From Agrocybe praecox (lineage: Eukaryota; Basidiomycota; Agaricomycetes; Agaricales; Agrocybaceae): a stretch of DNA of 64,000 bases. The notes below the pieces were generated by a model, which did no database searches, had not been told where the DNA came from, and saw nothing but the letters and a program-made list of their open reading frames with translations. The stretch is taken from contig OZ024840.1 in the NCBI GenBank assembly GCA_964017145.1, forward strand, positions 930,001-994,000, written 5' to 3'. Shown here one piece after another: positions 38,666 through 50,476 of the stretch. Each line of letters opens with the position of its first letter. Within the stretch, counting starts at the first letter, position 1. A program made the translations under genes and the position numbers.

Positions 38666-39758
38666 TCAATCCTCGCGCATCTCCAGTGCTTCATTGAGAG
38701 AAAGCAAGTCACGGGCATCAAGAATAATGCCCTGATCGCGACCTTCCATACCGGAACCCTCGGGCTGGGAGATGGGGCCTTCAGGAGCGTTATTGTTGTG
38801 TTGTCGCAGATTCTTGAATAAGCCAATGCCTGCACCAACAAGCCTACCAGCGTCCTTGGATTTGGAGAAGTTTGAACCCTTGCGGTTGTTGGGGCGATTA
38901 CTCTTGGGGTTGGTGTTCTTCCTGGAGTTGGTGTTCTTCTTAGAGTTGGTGTTCTTCTTAGAGTTGGCGGCATTCTTGTTGGGGCGATTACGATTGCCAC
39001 TGTTGCTGTTAGTCCTTGCGCGAGCTTCCAGATAGTCAACGCTGCGCCTGCCGTATTCTTGGCTAGGTTGACTGAACTGATTGGCTACCACGTTTGCAGT
39101 AACGGCGGCATTGGCGGCCTTATGGATGTTCTTGCTGTTCACGATCTTGTGGAAGAGGGAAGTCTTGGTATGAGATCGCCCACTAGATTTCTTCCTGCGA
39201 GACTCGGGATATTCGCGGGCCTCTTGAGCGACTGCTTCACCGCCCTCGGTTGCGCCTCCTTCTGCTGCACCACCAACAGCAGAGGCACCAGCGGCGCCTT
39301 CTTGGTGCTTCTGGCCACCACGGTTCTTCCTGCCACCGCGCCTTTTGCCACCCCTCCTGCCGCCATTCTTCTTCTTGTGCTTTCTGCCCTTGCCAGATTT
39401 ACGCGCTTCAAGAGCTTCTGTGGGTCCTTCAGAAAACTCTCGAAGTTCGAGATCTGAAGCTTCGAGCTCGCGGATATAATTGTCGAGTGCCTACAGGGAC
39501 ATAAAAATAAAATAGTGAATAGTGAGCATCAACTTCCCAACACATAACATAGAAATAATGTACCTCGACCCGAGCTTCTAGTACCAAGTCTGTGTCTAGT
39601 TCACGAGCGTAGACAGAGTTGGTCTCGTCGATTTCCTGTTAAATGTAAGAAACGGGAAAGGGAGCTGGAGTAGGGCGTAAACTCACGTTGGCAAAAACCG
39701 CGGTGGTTCCAGCGACAACGACAGCAGCAATAAGGGAGGCAGATGTAGAGAAACGCAT
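38666..39758 (-). CDS. Secreted basic low-complexity protein, unknown function
   Basis: Exons 39687-39758, 39564-39635 and 38666-39490 give 322 residues. The first exon is a complete signal peptide (MRFSTSASLIAAVVVAG, TTAVFAN). Then come RELDTDLVLEARVEALDN, LEASDLELREF, a Lys/Arg/Gly-rich stretch (RRGGKRRGGRKNRGGQK), an Ala/Gly/Glu stretch, and an Asn/Lys repeat built on NSKKNT (four tandem variants, near residues 220-245). The C-terminus is ILDARDLLSLNEALEMRED. Motifs LEAR, YAR and LDAR recur, and several dibasic sites (RR, KK, KR) could be Kex2 targets. I know no matching family. It is convergent with CAND1, about 290 bp from its stop. Confidence 0.72.
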
Positions 39759-42544
39759 GATGAATAAACTTTTGAAGTTTTAGGAGGTTTGTAAAATGTG
39801 GATTTGATTGCAAAGTAGGACCAGCCTGGAGGTTCACAACGTCAGTTCAGGGACACTTATAATGTGAGTTTGGGAGTTTTTACTGACCTAAGAGTGGATA
39901 AATGCGCCAGGCAGATATTAGAGAATCAACTTGGATGGAAGCCGGACTTTTATACAAGAAAAATCGGCCGCATTCGAAAGTGTTTTGATCCCAACCCCTT
40001 GAAGTGCATAACGACGATGGAGTGGGTTCACTAGCCTTGCGATATCGCATCACGGTCTAGCTGATTCACTGCTCCAGACGGTGTACAAGTGTACAAATAT
40101 TATCCGAGTCGTTCCACTGAAGCCCGAGCAGTCGGACCGAGCATTGCTAGACGATTTCATTTCAGGTCAAAGACTGCTGGTGCAAGGCGATCTTTGTTTG
40201 AAGTCATTGGCATCGATATCGTTTACGCGCTGGACAATGCATAGAGAGAAGGTGAAAATTATTGAACCGTCCAGGGCGTCAATATGAACTGAGATTGTTT
40301 CGAAAGCTTGGCGATCCCAATATCAAGCACGCTGATCATTGATGCATCAATGATTCAATAAACCTTTGATGGACTCCTATGGACTCCTAACTTGACCGAA
40401 TAATAGCAAATATGTAATGGGCCACCTCGTGGTGGCCTCGGCGAGTCGGGTAGCTCCTGAGTAAATAGGTCGTTATTTAACTTCATTTTGTGTAATGACG
40501 ATAAAATTCACTAGATGTAGGCAGCAAAGTAAGAATGAACACTGGAAGAAGAGACCAGTCAGCGAAACTGCAAGCTCTAGCATAAGCTATTTAGCATGCG
40601 GTTCATAATGATATTCAAGGATCACTTCACGGACCGGAAGATCTTATAAACGCGTCGCGTATATCACTGAGCAAGCAGAGATTCGGCCGCAAGAAATATT
40701 CACTGCTCAGAAAAGATGGCCACTTTACCCACATACGTTGAGGTCTATCAGTCCCGGGATAAGCAACATTGAACAAAAATCACACGGCACTCTCAGCATT
40801 GCACGGCGTACACATATGTGGGCCTTGATGCTGCTTACATGCCCTTGGGAATGGAACGTATCAGAATTTTGAAGAAATCAAAAAGCAACCTAGAACGACT
40901 CCTGGCGACGCACCTCAGACATCCAGAGGAATTTGAAGTACTCATTGCTCAAGTGGTCCTGATCAAGATGCGAGAAAAGAAACCCCGAAATACGGTCTTA
41001 ACAGTCTTAACACCTATCGGCCTCTATCAGTGAAGATTTGTAGCGTCAGATGCCATGGTTTTATGATGTATGATACAAATCGACCAAGGATGCTGTTATT
41101 CTTCAGAAAGGGCCTTGTGAGCGACTCGAGTCCTCGACGGTAAAAAAAATTCAGTCCACGAGCAAATATGCCTTTGGTGGTCTGATTGGTGCGAAGTGAA
41201 GCAGAGCATTTAGATGCGCGTCATCATATCGTGTATTGAGCGCGCGAAGGGTTGAAAGTTGAGAATAAGCTTGAAATTAGTTTGTCACGATTTGCGCGAC
41301 TTCGAGTTCGGAGTCCAGACGACTCCAGTGGGAAATTGACCAAAATATCGGAAGCGCCCGGCGGAGACAGAATAAACATTACATAATCGATGCTCCTACC
41401 TCCTCCTTCCTTCCTACGACGTTCCTACGTACCTCTTTCAAGCTTGGATTTCCATCTTTTCCATAATTCGATCATGTTTTTCTGTCTAGGATTTTCATCC
41501 TTCTTCAACCCATTCGCTGCGTTTTGTTGAGTCTTATAACCAGTGTCTGTTTTGGTCTGTTCTCGGTCTGTTAGCTCGAGAAACAGAGTAGGCTCCCTTA
41601 TTCATAAAAAAAATCTGCTGGTAAAAACAGGGAGACTACTGATTAAATGTGAACGCGAATACATGGGCATTTTCTTGTGTATGGACCTCCTCTTTGTCCT
41701 ATCTTCACCTTTCTTCAGGATTTCAAATTGCCCTTCACGCTCTCGTACTACGCCATTGATTTCATCTGTGGCTGTTTAAAACTTTAACAACTTCTACATT
41801 ACAAAGCTTTTCAGTTAACGAAATCAGACGCATTTTCATTGATTCTGACGAGTTAGAGTTGAGAATTCTTTATAAGTAATTTGTGCAATAAAGAAGATGA
41901 AATTACATCGTACAGAGTACGTGGAACTCAATTGAAGTACACAATCAACAAACATGGATAAATAATGTAATGACTTGGTAATGACTTTCATTAGAAAAAC
42001 GAAATTGAAGAAGAAAGAGTATCCAGGATCTGGTAGCGAGTCCTCAGGCATTGGGCCTAATTTGGTGTGATTTGGTGGGAAGAAAAAACTTTGATGCCAT
42101 GGATAAGTAAGGCGAAGGATAAAGTAAATCGAGACAGCTCACTAAAAGGGTGCTGTCAAGTTTGTGAGATTAAACGTGAATTTGAGAACCAACCAGTGAG
42201 CTTCTGACCAATGATGCTTTCTGAGTACATCGTAAATGTACGTAGTTTGTTCAAGAACTTACCATCAGTCTCCCGGGTTGAATGATTGAGGAATCAGAAT
42301 AAGAGCTTCATATTATCTGTAGCTCAATTAGAAGAAATTGTGCCATGGGCCAACAGAACGAAGCGGATGTTTAGTCGACACGATTGTGCAATTGTGCGGC
42401 TAGTGATGGTGTGACTTTGCAGCTTGTTAAGAATGATCATAGCCAGGAAATCTGGGATAGAAGACTGTAAACACGTATGCATGGAGAGATTGAGACAACG
42501 ACTCAACCTCGTATGATCCGTGGCTAAACGATAAAATAATGCGA
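39759..42544. other. Gene-poor region left of repeat copy B
   Basis: About 2.8 kb with no supported gene. It includes the promoter of the secreted protein and a perfect 20-bp palindrome at 40335-40354. The part after about 41800 may be the diverged far end of repeat copy B. Open frames up to 78 codons match nothing known. Confidence 0.45.
40335..40354. repeat. Perfect 20-bp palindrome
   Basis: The sequence ATCATTGATGCATCAATGAT is its own reverse complement. The direct repeat GGACTCCTAT/GGACTCCTAA follows at about 40373-40391. It could be a binding site for a dimeric regulator or simply chance. Confidence 0.5.
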
Positions 42545-43453
42545 TTGATTGAGTGGTAATATGGTCGCCTCTTCTTTAGAATAATAATGACCAGATAATC
42601 TGGGGAAAAGAATTGTGAGTGCATGAACATAACAAAAAGAGGCTCTTAGTGAGATTAACAAGGGGTGGTCTTGACGTCATTAGATGGCTGACGCTGAAGA
42701 ACCCTCAGTAAGACAAAGACCATCGACGACGGCAGGTGCAAGTGGCTCACCAAAAAGAAGACATCGCTCGCCAAACGAGGGTACAACGATAGCACCAGAC
42801 AGCATTGAGCCCCACCTCAGCGGGTTCAGAACTAGAGCGACGATGGCATACAACTAGTAGTCCCTACTTCCTCAGCGCTTTCCGAATTAGAGCGACGATG
42901 GCATGCAACTAATCCTTACTAACAGCTGGAGGTGCCACATATCCGGGGCAAGAGACCACACTGGAAGGGGAGTCGGACCCACAACCAGCACAGCTTCATG
43001 TTGAGGGTGTGACCATCTGCCATCCCCAGACCCGTCGCCTTGGTTAGAGGGACGGAGTCATTCCCGCGTACTCAGGCTACGAAGGTTGGAATAAAGCGTG
43101 TGCTCGCTGTCTGGGCAAGAGCGTTGGAAGCCTTATCTTCATTGGGCGATATGCTGTGAGTTGTTGTTGGTGATGCATATGGTGCATTAGCGTCTTCAAT
43201 GTGTAGCAACGAAGATCATAGATGTTGCATAGAGCAAGTAAGGCGAGATCCCATTTCCTGGTGGTGGAAGAGGGGAAAGAAGTGAGGAATGTGAAAAGAG
43301 AGATGAGCGGGCTTTTATATGTTTTCCAAGATCACGAATGTTTAACATTTGTTTTCCACCACGCCAGAATAACCATCATGTGGATGACGATGATGTCATT
43401 ATATCCGAAAGTGGCATCTGACCTTCCCTTTCAGGAACCCCGCCACACTGCGT
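42545..43453 (-). repeat. Dispersed repeat family, copy B
   Basis: It is homologous to copy A in the same orientation. The minus-strand TATA box is at 43312-43319 and the donor-like GTGAGC at 42745-42750. An acceptor-like TTCAG stands before CGTCAGCCATC near 42695, followed by a second intron-like segment ending CCCCAG before ATTATCTGGTCATT. The core 42750-43130 differs from copy A at roughly nine positions plus one 3-bp insertion. The ATG equivalent to that of copy A meets a stop after four codons, so the short frame of copy A is broken here. Both AGAGCGACGATGGCAT repeats are kept. Confidence 0.7.
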
Positions 43454-44149
43454 GGTTTCCAATTTGGAAGGACTGAACCCCACTCTCTGCGCCGCCATCC
43501 TTATCGTTTACCGATAAAAACTCTGTTAATTTTATTGCTCAAGAAACTCTTCCTTATGTGGCCTGTATAGGAGACCCCGATTCAATTTCTAACGGACATT
43601 TCAAATTCTGGATTGAACACTCAATACAAGATTTATTGTATTCATAATTGGTGTATAATAGAATTAACAAGCTTTAATCAAAAAAGAGGAGTCTATGAAG
43701 AGGTTGAACACAATAAGTATATCGGGCGAGATCAGGAGAGGTCTAGTGCGCTCACGGGTAGAAAAGAGAATGGGGTAGAAAATCTGCTATTCGTTATGCG
43801 ACACTGAACGTCCTATTCGTCCATCTGTGCGGTGGGAATACGTAAGAATTAGCGGAGGTCAAGATATCCGGGGAGAAAGCGACTCACTTATAGCTGAAGA
43901 TATGCTACTAAGCCCGAATTGGGTTGTCTTTTAGTTGTGACTCGATGTTATGAGCGAAAGTCGCCTTAAAAGCGCATCAGAAACGTACGTCCTCTCGGAT
44001 CAGAAGTGAGTGTGACTCACGAATCATGACAAGGTGCGATGAATTTCGGTTGCGAAAGAACTAGAATGACGAGTTAGCAGCAAGAGTATCAAACAAAAGA
44101 GATCTCAACGATTATATCTCGCCGGGCAGATCGACGCGAATGAATGCAG
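43454..44149. other. Spacer between repeat copies B and C
   Basis: About 700 bp of AT-rich sequence with no supported gene or element. Confidence 0.4.
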
Positions 44150-44700
44150 CTGCAGAGGAAACGATATCAACTAGCTGTCAGAAGGGGGCGATCAGAAGAG
44201 CACTTACCACACACAACAACACCGCTTGCCAAGCAAGGGTACAATGGTAGAGACCCTCACAACCTCAATGCCCACCATCCGGTTCCCAGTAGAAGTTTGG
44301 CGACGACTAACTGGTACTTATCTCGCTGAAGGTGTTCACATCCGGCTATGTTGAAGTCCATTTCACATCACTGCCATCTCCACGTCCCCCAATCGGAAGG
44401 ACGAACCCCACAGACAGGCTTTATGGGGCGCCATACCCAACGCCCATCTGCGTGGCGGAATTGACATTGAAGTTGGAGAGTCGGAACCACTGTATGGCCT
44501 TGCCTGCCTTGTGCGATGATATTGAGTGGTGTGTTCGATGTGTGATGATGATGATGTTGGCATAGTATGCGTTATGATGTAGCACAGTGTAGAGTAGAGC
44601 TCTTGACCATATGAGTGGATTCAGTCTCCATGGTGGTGGATTGGGAGAAAGAATGGAGAAGGCGGTAACTGGATGGGCACGCCTTATATCGATTCTACAC
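44150..44700 (-). repeat. Dispersed repeat family, diverged copy C
   Basis: It has the same order of parts as copies A and B on the minus strand: TATA-like box (44682-44688), ATG near 44631, donor-like GGTAAGTG (44201-44208) and acceptor-like CTCTGCAG near 44150. The 31 bp before the donor match copy A at about 24 positions (ATTGTACCC.TGCTTGGCAAGCG against GTTGTACTC.TATCTGGCGAGCG). Elsewhere the similarity is weak, so homology is likely but not proven. Confidence 0.45.
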
Positions 44701-45401
44701 AGCTTGCATATGTTTGTCGTGCCCACAAAACAGATGGACAAAACAGGTTAATCTGGATAGATGGTCACCATATGCTTCAATGCCTCGTGCATCATGCATT
44801 GCCCACAGAATTTCCTAATGTGTGCACAAGAAGACGAAAAGAGACAACAGAAACAAAAGGTCCCGCAGAAAACAAATGAGCTTCGACGGCAATGATAACC
44901 GCTACGCAACAGAGCAACAAAATCGAGCATGGTTTCTGCAGGTAGAATAGATGATCCTTGCTCAGTGTTTCTAGTACCCGCCACTCGGTGATTGCTCAGT
45001 GGCACTGTTTGGGAGGGGTTCAAGAAAGAAATTGTCGGTTGGAGTGCCTTGATCGATTACTATAAATAGCTTTCCGCTTAATTACTGGCAATTGCAATAT
45101 CGAGGGACACTCAAATTGCAATGCGATAAATCGATGTACACGCAGCCCATGAAGGAATGGATTACGACTGTTCATTTTTTGCAGTGCACTACTATCTTTG
45201 GGGTCACTGGCATATCTCGCATACCGACACTCTATAACATAACTTACCCTTTTCACGCTCCCGGGATTGTTGAAGGTTCAAATCTTCTATACAGATGCTA
45301 CATAATATACTCTAAAAGTATCACAAATATATACTACAAGTGTCTTTGCACAGTAAAATTGAAGAGTAGAAGTTAAAACACTCTAAATTCAGCAGACATA
45401 T
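44701..45401. other. Intergenic region downstream of PUT1
   Basis: About 700 bp without a supported gene. A plus-strand frame at 45092-45376 is AT-rich and matches nothing known. Confidence 0.4.
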
Positions 45402-47616
45402 TTACCCAAAGAGGCGCTTCACTATCTCCTGGCGCGCCCTCTGCCGCTCATGCGCAGCGCCACCTTCTCCGAGGACCGACTTATTCTCGATTGCACGCCG
45501 GCTGAGATACGGCATCACCTGAAAATTTGTAGAATATAGTTATTCATCGAGATCCTTTGACACATAAACTTACATCTGCCAGTGCACCATAGGGGACGTA
45601 TCTGGAACAAGCATTGTTAGCATAGAACGACGAGACAGACAACAAAAGACCCACTTGATCACAAACGGTGTTGTGGATTTGATCCTGCTCACAACCCAAT
45701 CTGTGAGGTCATCGCTCATACCTGCCAAAATAATTTCAGTCGACCCAGAATCATTATTACGCTGAGAAGGTGAAACATACCATAAAGTTGACCAATAGCA
45801 ATCCTCTCAACGACGTCGGTCCCAACTTGGATGGCACCTTGTCCATCTCCCGATGATATACTGTTATCATTCACAGGGATAGCCAAACCATTCCCAACAA
45901 GCTCCTTCAAGATCAATGCGCAGCTGTCCCAATTGTGGGTGCCGAACAAAACACCAATACCGGGGACGCTTGTCCTAACAGTCTCATGAGCAGGCGTGTC
46001 TACCACTGCCTCTCCTTTGCCTCCTCCCCATAAGAAATTAAACCGTCCCTTCTTCTCCTTCATCGTACCAGTAGCGTTTTCAGCCGAATCCACAGCCTTA
46101 TATCCTACCCGGGATTGATCCAAGTCCTGCTTGACAGCCTTAATCAAGGTTCGCACACACGCATTGTAACAGTCATCCGTCTCCTGCTTCTTTCTCCACA
46201 CTGGGGGTTCAGCATCAGGGGAGATAGATAATGACGCATGATGTTTTGAACCAGGAGGTAATGCAGACGCTCGACTTTGGTGTGCCGTGATCTCATGAGG
46301 ATGATAAGCTCCCCGTACGAGCTTGACGCCAATAGAATAATGATTCTTCTTTGCATCTTCGATTGCTAGGACCAATTGAGCAGGTGTCCTGAAGAAAGTC
46401 TTCCAATCAGCTATTTGAATTGCGAACAAAATTTAGCGTACCTCCTGAGATATGCCTGGAATGTCCCATACACCAGAGGTTGGACACCTTTCCCGTCCAA
46501 AGAATTGAATTCTCGCATAAGCGCCAGGGTCAGAGCATCGATCGCGGGTTGGTACCAGCTGTCAAGATATGAGAGTCAGAAATAGGTCCTTCGTCGGCAA
46601 AAGAGTGTACCTCGCACCTATATTCCGCATCCACAATAACCTTAACACCCTTCTCTCCCGCTCTCGAACATATCCTACGAAGGTCAGAATACAACTCCCG
46701 AATGCAATGGACGTGGAATGGTGTCAGCGAAGAAGGTTTAGAAAGGATATCCAGATCTTCCGTCCTGGCAGAACCTGGGAAGAAGATATTGGCCTCTGGT
46801 AGTCCCTTCATACCATTCCGCGACTCGATGATATAAGACGACAACGCAATGAGTGCGCCAGCATCCGGAACCAACGCAGTCATCTTAACAGCAACCCAAG
46901 TTCGTCGCCCAGTACCGGGTACAATCGTGTCATAGCCCTTTCTATCTCGAAGGTTGGATTCAAAATCAGCAGCAACGTCTATGCAGTGTATAGTTTCCTC
47001 GACCATTGCCTTCTGTCCATCGTTTGTGGGGAATATGTCCGACGCAACGGCAGAACGGGAAGCAGAAGCACCACTGGCCTCTTTCTCGTCCACTTCTACT
47101 GAATAGGCAAACAAGACGCCTCTGTTCGCCGCGCGAAGGGCCTTCAAGAGAGGAATAGCTTCTTCTGCGCTATCTGCGCCTACGAACTAAGACAAAGAAT
47201 AAGCTTATGCCTTTGAAACACAATAAGAAACGTACCTGGTCAAAGAACGTAACTCTTACAAACGCCTCCGTAATCTGCCTAATCCCGGGCACAGAAGATA
47301 GCACGGAAAGGATCTTGGGAGACGCGTCTACCAGAGCCGGAACGGAGCACATGGAATATACCGTATATGCACGGATCAAGGATCCAAGGGAATCAGGGGC
47401 CATACGCCCATCTTCGCCGCTGTCCGCATAGATGGTCGAAGCTACGAGCAATGACGAAGCAGCAGTTATTCCTAACAGGGCCGTTCGAGCCACTGTTCGT
47501 CGTCGTGTCAATGACGTCGATACATTCTTGACGCGTTGACTATACGCGCGACTGTTATTCGCAGGAAATCTAAGTCTGTTAAGAGTGGAGGGAGGTGTAA
47601 GACGTGCACGTAGCAT
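45402..47616 (-). CDS. PUT1: Proline dehydrogenase (proline oxidase), mitochondrial
   Basis: This FAD enzyme of the mitochondrial inner membrane oxidises L-proline to pyrroline-5-carboxylate. The start MLRARLTPPSTLNRLRFP opens an Arg/Ser-rich presequence of about 40 residues. Then come TRRRTVARTALLGITAASS, the entry helices, and the TIM barrel: WVAVKMTALVPDAGALIALS, GEKGVKVIVDAEYR, SIGVKLVRGAYHPHE (flavin/substrate strand), GIGVLFGTHNWDSCALILKE and VERIAIGQLYGM. The C-terminal helix has YVPYG and YLSRRAIENKSVL (the RR.EN substrate motif), ending RQEIVKRLFG. A poorly conserved insert (ENATGTMKEKKGRFNFLWGG) lies inside the barrel. Five or more introns. All key blocks are present. Confidence 0.93.
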
Positions 47617-47862
47617 GGAAAAGAGAAGGAGGGATACGGTGATCTCGAACCAACCTGCGGCTCTCTTCTATTTAATATAGGTGAGAGAACGGATCTTGCA
47701 GAGGCTAGGGGCAGATCGTGCAAGGACCGAGATAAGATAAGAATTTTATATTTGGGTTGCACGTGTTCTGAGGAACCGAAGTCGAGAATTTGAAAAAAAT
47801 CGCAAAAGCAAAAAGAAAATACAGCAAATGGTTACACACACAAAAAAACACCGAAAACTCGC

Positions 47863-48987
47863 TCATCCGCTACCAAAGATCTCAGACATCTGAGTGCCGA
47901 GCGCTCTTAAAGTCTCCCCACCTCCAGGAACGAGCATGAGGCGGCCGCGAACATCAAGGCCGAATGTGTCGCGTGCACGATTCTCTTGAACGAGAGGTGG
48001 TAAAGGAGAGAGGAATGGATACGTGATCGAGTGCAATGCAGACTGAAATATGTCAGGCTACTACAATAGTCTGGGAAATAACGAGAAAAAGGCTCACTTT
48101 GGTCACAATATCATCCTCTGGGTGGAAGGAATATATCCCATCGGCAGGTCGCGTAACTTCTAGATTCACAGGCCGTTCCCTTTTATGTTTCTTACCCGAT
48201 GTCGCGTCCGCAGTACGCTGCCGACGCGTCGAAGCCGAATTTGCAAGGGCAGATTCTTCTTCTTCAGATAAGTGGTACACACGGGAAATGAAGAGGAGAT
48301 GGGTAAATTGGTATGGCTCTCCCTTTATAGTTTAAACCGTTAATGCAAAAAGAAAGTGCAAGAAGTAACGAAAACGCACATCGGCATTCGCCCATTTCAC
48401 TTCGTCTGCAAGCATAGTGTACATCGGAGGTAAGACTTGCACGGGCATATTCACGAGACGCTCGCATAAAACTAGGCCAACATGTGCCTCCGATTGAGAG
48501 AAGAGAGCCTTCAGGGTATTGTGGAAGGCAGCATCGTTTTTTTCCGTGACTTGAAGTAGATAGTTCGCAATTGCCTTTATGGAGACGTTCTCCTGTGGTT
48601 AAACTCTTCAGGTTCTACTCAAATTGTTCGCACATAGGAGCGCACATGGTGAAGGTGCATGTTAAGCACCGTGAACAGTGCGAAAGGATCGCTTTCGATG
48701 CCATCCGTTTTGATAGTCGTACCAACTGTCGGCTGAGATAAGATGAGCTCCGTCAACTCATTGCAATGTAGCTGCTCGGCGTCGCGCTGGAGAAGCTGCG
48801 TAAGCAGCCGCTTGATGGCATGAAAGTCGACATTGGGATTAGGGTCGAAGAATTCGAACGATACATCGACTACGCTCTGCAGCAGATATCAGGCAGGGAT
48901 CCTCAGGGTAAAAAGGAAGTAACTTACAACGTCTGAAGAGGAAGATTCATTCCCGTCGTCTTCTGATGCTTGCTTTCGTTTTGGCAT
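47863..48987 (-). CDS. BCP1: BCP1 / BCCIP family protein
   Basis: In yeast, Bcp1 is a nuclear chaperone for ribosomal protein Rpl23 and helps nuclear export of Mss4. The protein starts MPKRKQASEDDGNESSSSD, an acidic leader, then the family signature VSVVDVSFEFFDPNPNVDFH, IKRLLTQLLQRDAEQL, GIESDPFALFTVLNMH, IANYLLQVTEKND and LVLCERLVNMPVQVLPPMY. The C-terminus reads VTRPADGIYSFHPEDD, then TFGLDVRGRLMLVPG. Four to five exons. It is head-to-tail with PUT1 on the same strand, about 250 bp apart. Confidence 0.9.
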
Positions 48988-50476
48988 GGTTTTTATGAGA
49001 AAAGAGCACGATTACTATCTCCGACCAATATATTATTGGGAAAAGTTCGCACCTGTTATCTTATCTTATCACCTTAGAACGCATTTGTCAAATTACATTA
49101 CGTACGACCCTCGTTATTCTGCGCGATGCCGGCGGTGCATTAACATTTGGATCCCTTGGTCAGTTTCAACAACGTCCACTTCATCAAATGTTAAGCGCGC
49201 ATTCATACACGGATTGGTTGCCCTGGGCTCATCGACGGCGGAGAACGGAAGAATACGCCCAACAGTAGCGAACCCCTCGACGAGTCGAGAAACTTGTATC
49301 AAAGATTACATATATGTACCCTGAATTTCTGAGGATATCGACAGCCCGCATGGAAACGTCCAAATTGCCGTACAACTTGCCGTGTCTCTTCGGATAGAAC
49401 GCTGGAAAGGAAGTTAGGACGAAAAAAGTACCCTCTCATACCTTTCTGGGTTCTTGCGAATCTGCAGGTACGTTCTCGTGTTCACATTTGTTATAGTATG
49501 TTGCTTACTGGGTGAGATAATATTTCCCCAGATTGTATAGTACTTATATGTCACTTTAGAATTGCGAGCTTCAAGGGATTATCTGGCCACTCATTCATCC
49601 ACCGGTCGATTGATTAAAACCTCCTTTCATCCGATATATAAGGGTCTGAAACCACTCACCATGCGAATCCAGTGCATTCACATATTCTCACCCAAAGGCC
49701 ACATACGACAACGGAATGCTCAATACGCACACATGTGGAGTTGAAAAACGACAGGCATTTCTCAGTTATGAAGATGAAACGTTCTTCATAATTCAGTAAT
49801 TAAGTACGCCCCTTCTTATTCCTTCAAGGTTGAGATATCCCGCGACATACGTGCTGAAACGTTGACAGGTACATAACCATAACATATGCATGTCGTAGCC
49901 GCTGGCGGCTTCAACCCATCGTACAATCGGCCCTAACCCGTGATGCCACCGCATATATCAGCTTGGCTTGCAATCGCCGTAACATTTCGCAGATCTCCAT
50001 TATGGTTGCGTTTTTTTCCCAGCTCAGCATTGCGCTCGAAATAAACTACATGCTTGAAGAGAAGATGTGCGACCAAGACGGTTCAGTATTATCAAAAACT
50101 CTTGCATCATAAATGGCTCCTAATTCAACGGACATTGGAAATTAAAACTTCAGTAGCCATTGGAAGATATCGTATTGGCTGATTGTGTATGAAGCCGACA
50201 GGGCAAACCACGCGAGTGATTTCTTCGATTTGTAGCCAGGGAGTCAGGGACACATCTTATGTACAAGTGTCTATCCAGGTCTATATGCGGGAATGACAAT
50301 GTTGACGTGTGGTCAGATGCTCTTTACTTACATTTTCTATGCGCAACTGATGGAACCTCAAAGGATCAAGTAATAAACAGGGATATAGTGTCCATTTGTA
50401 GTATATAAAGTGCATCGTCTCTTTTATATGGCAGTTGTCTGCCATCCTATCTTTATTTCACATCCCTTCCCTTATC
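48988..50476. other. Divergent intergenic region, BCP1 / ACS-type carrier
   Basis: About 1.5 kb with short overlapping frames only. It must hold both promoters. No element or RNA gene was recognised. Confidence 0.45.

Noticed and set aside
38772..39457. Plus-strand Leu-rich frames opposite the secreted protein
   Set aside because: They are mirror images of the Lys/Asn/Glu-rich coding strand.
43222..43476. 84-codon plus-strand frame at the end of repeat copy B
   Set aside because: It crosses the inferred minus-strand promoter, and copy A has a different, shifted frame at the same place.
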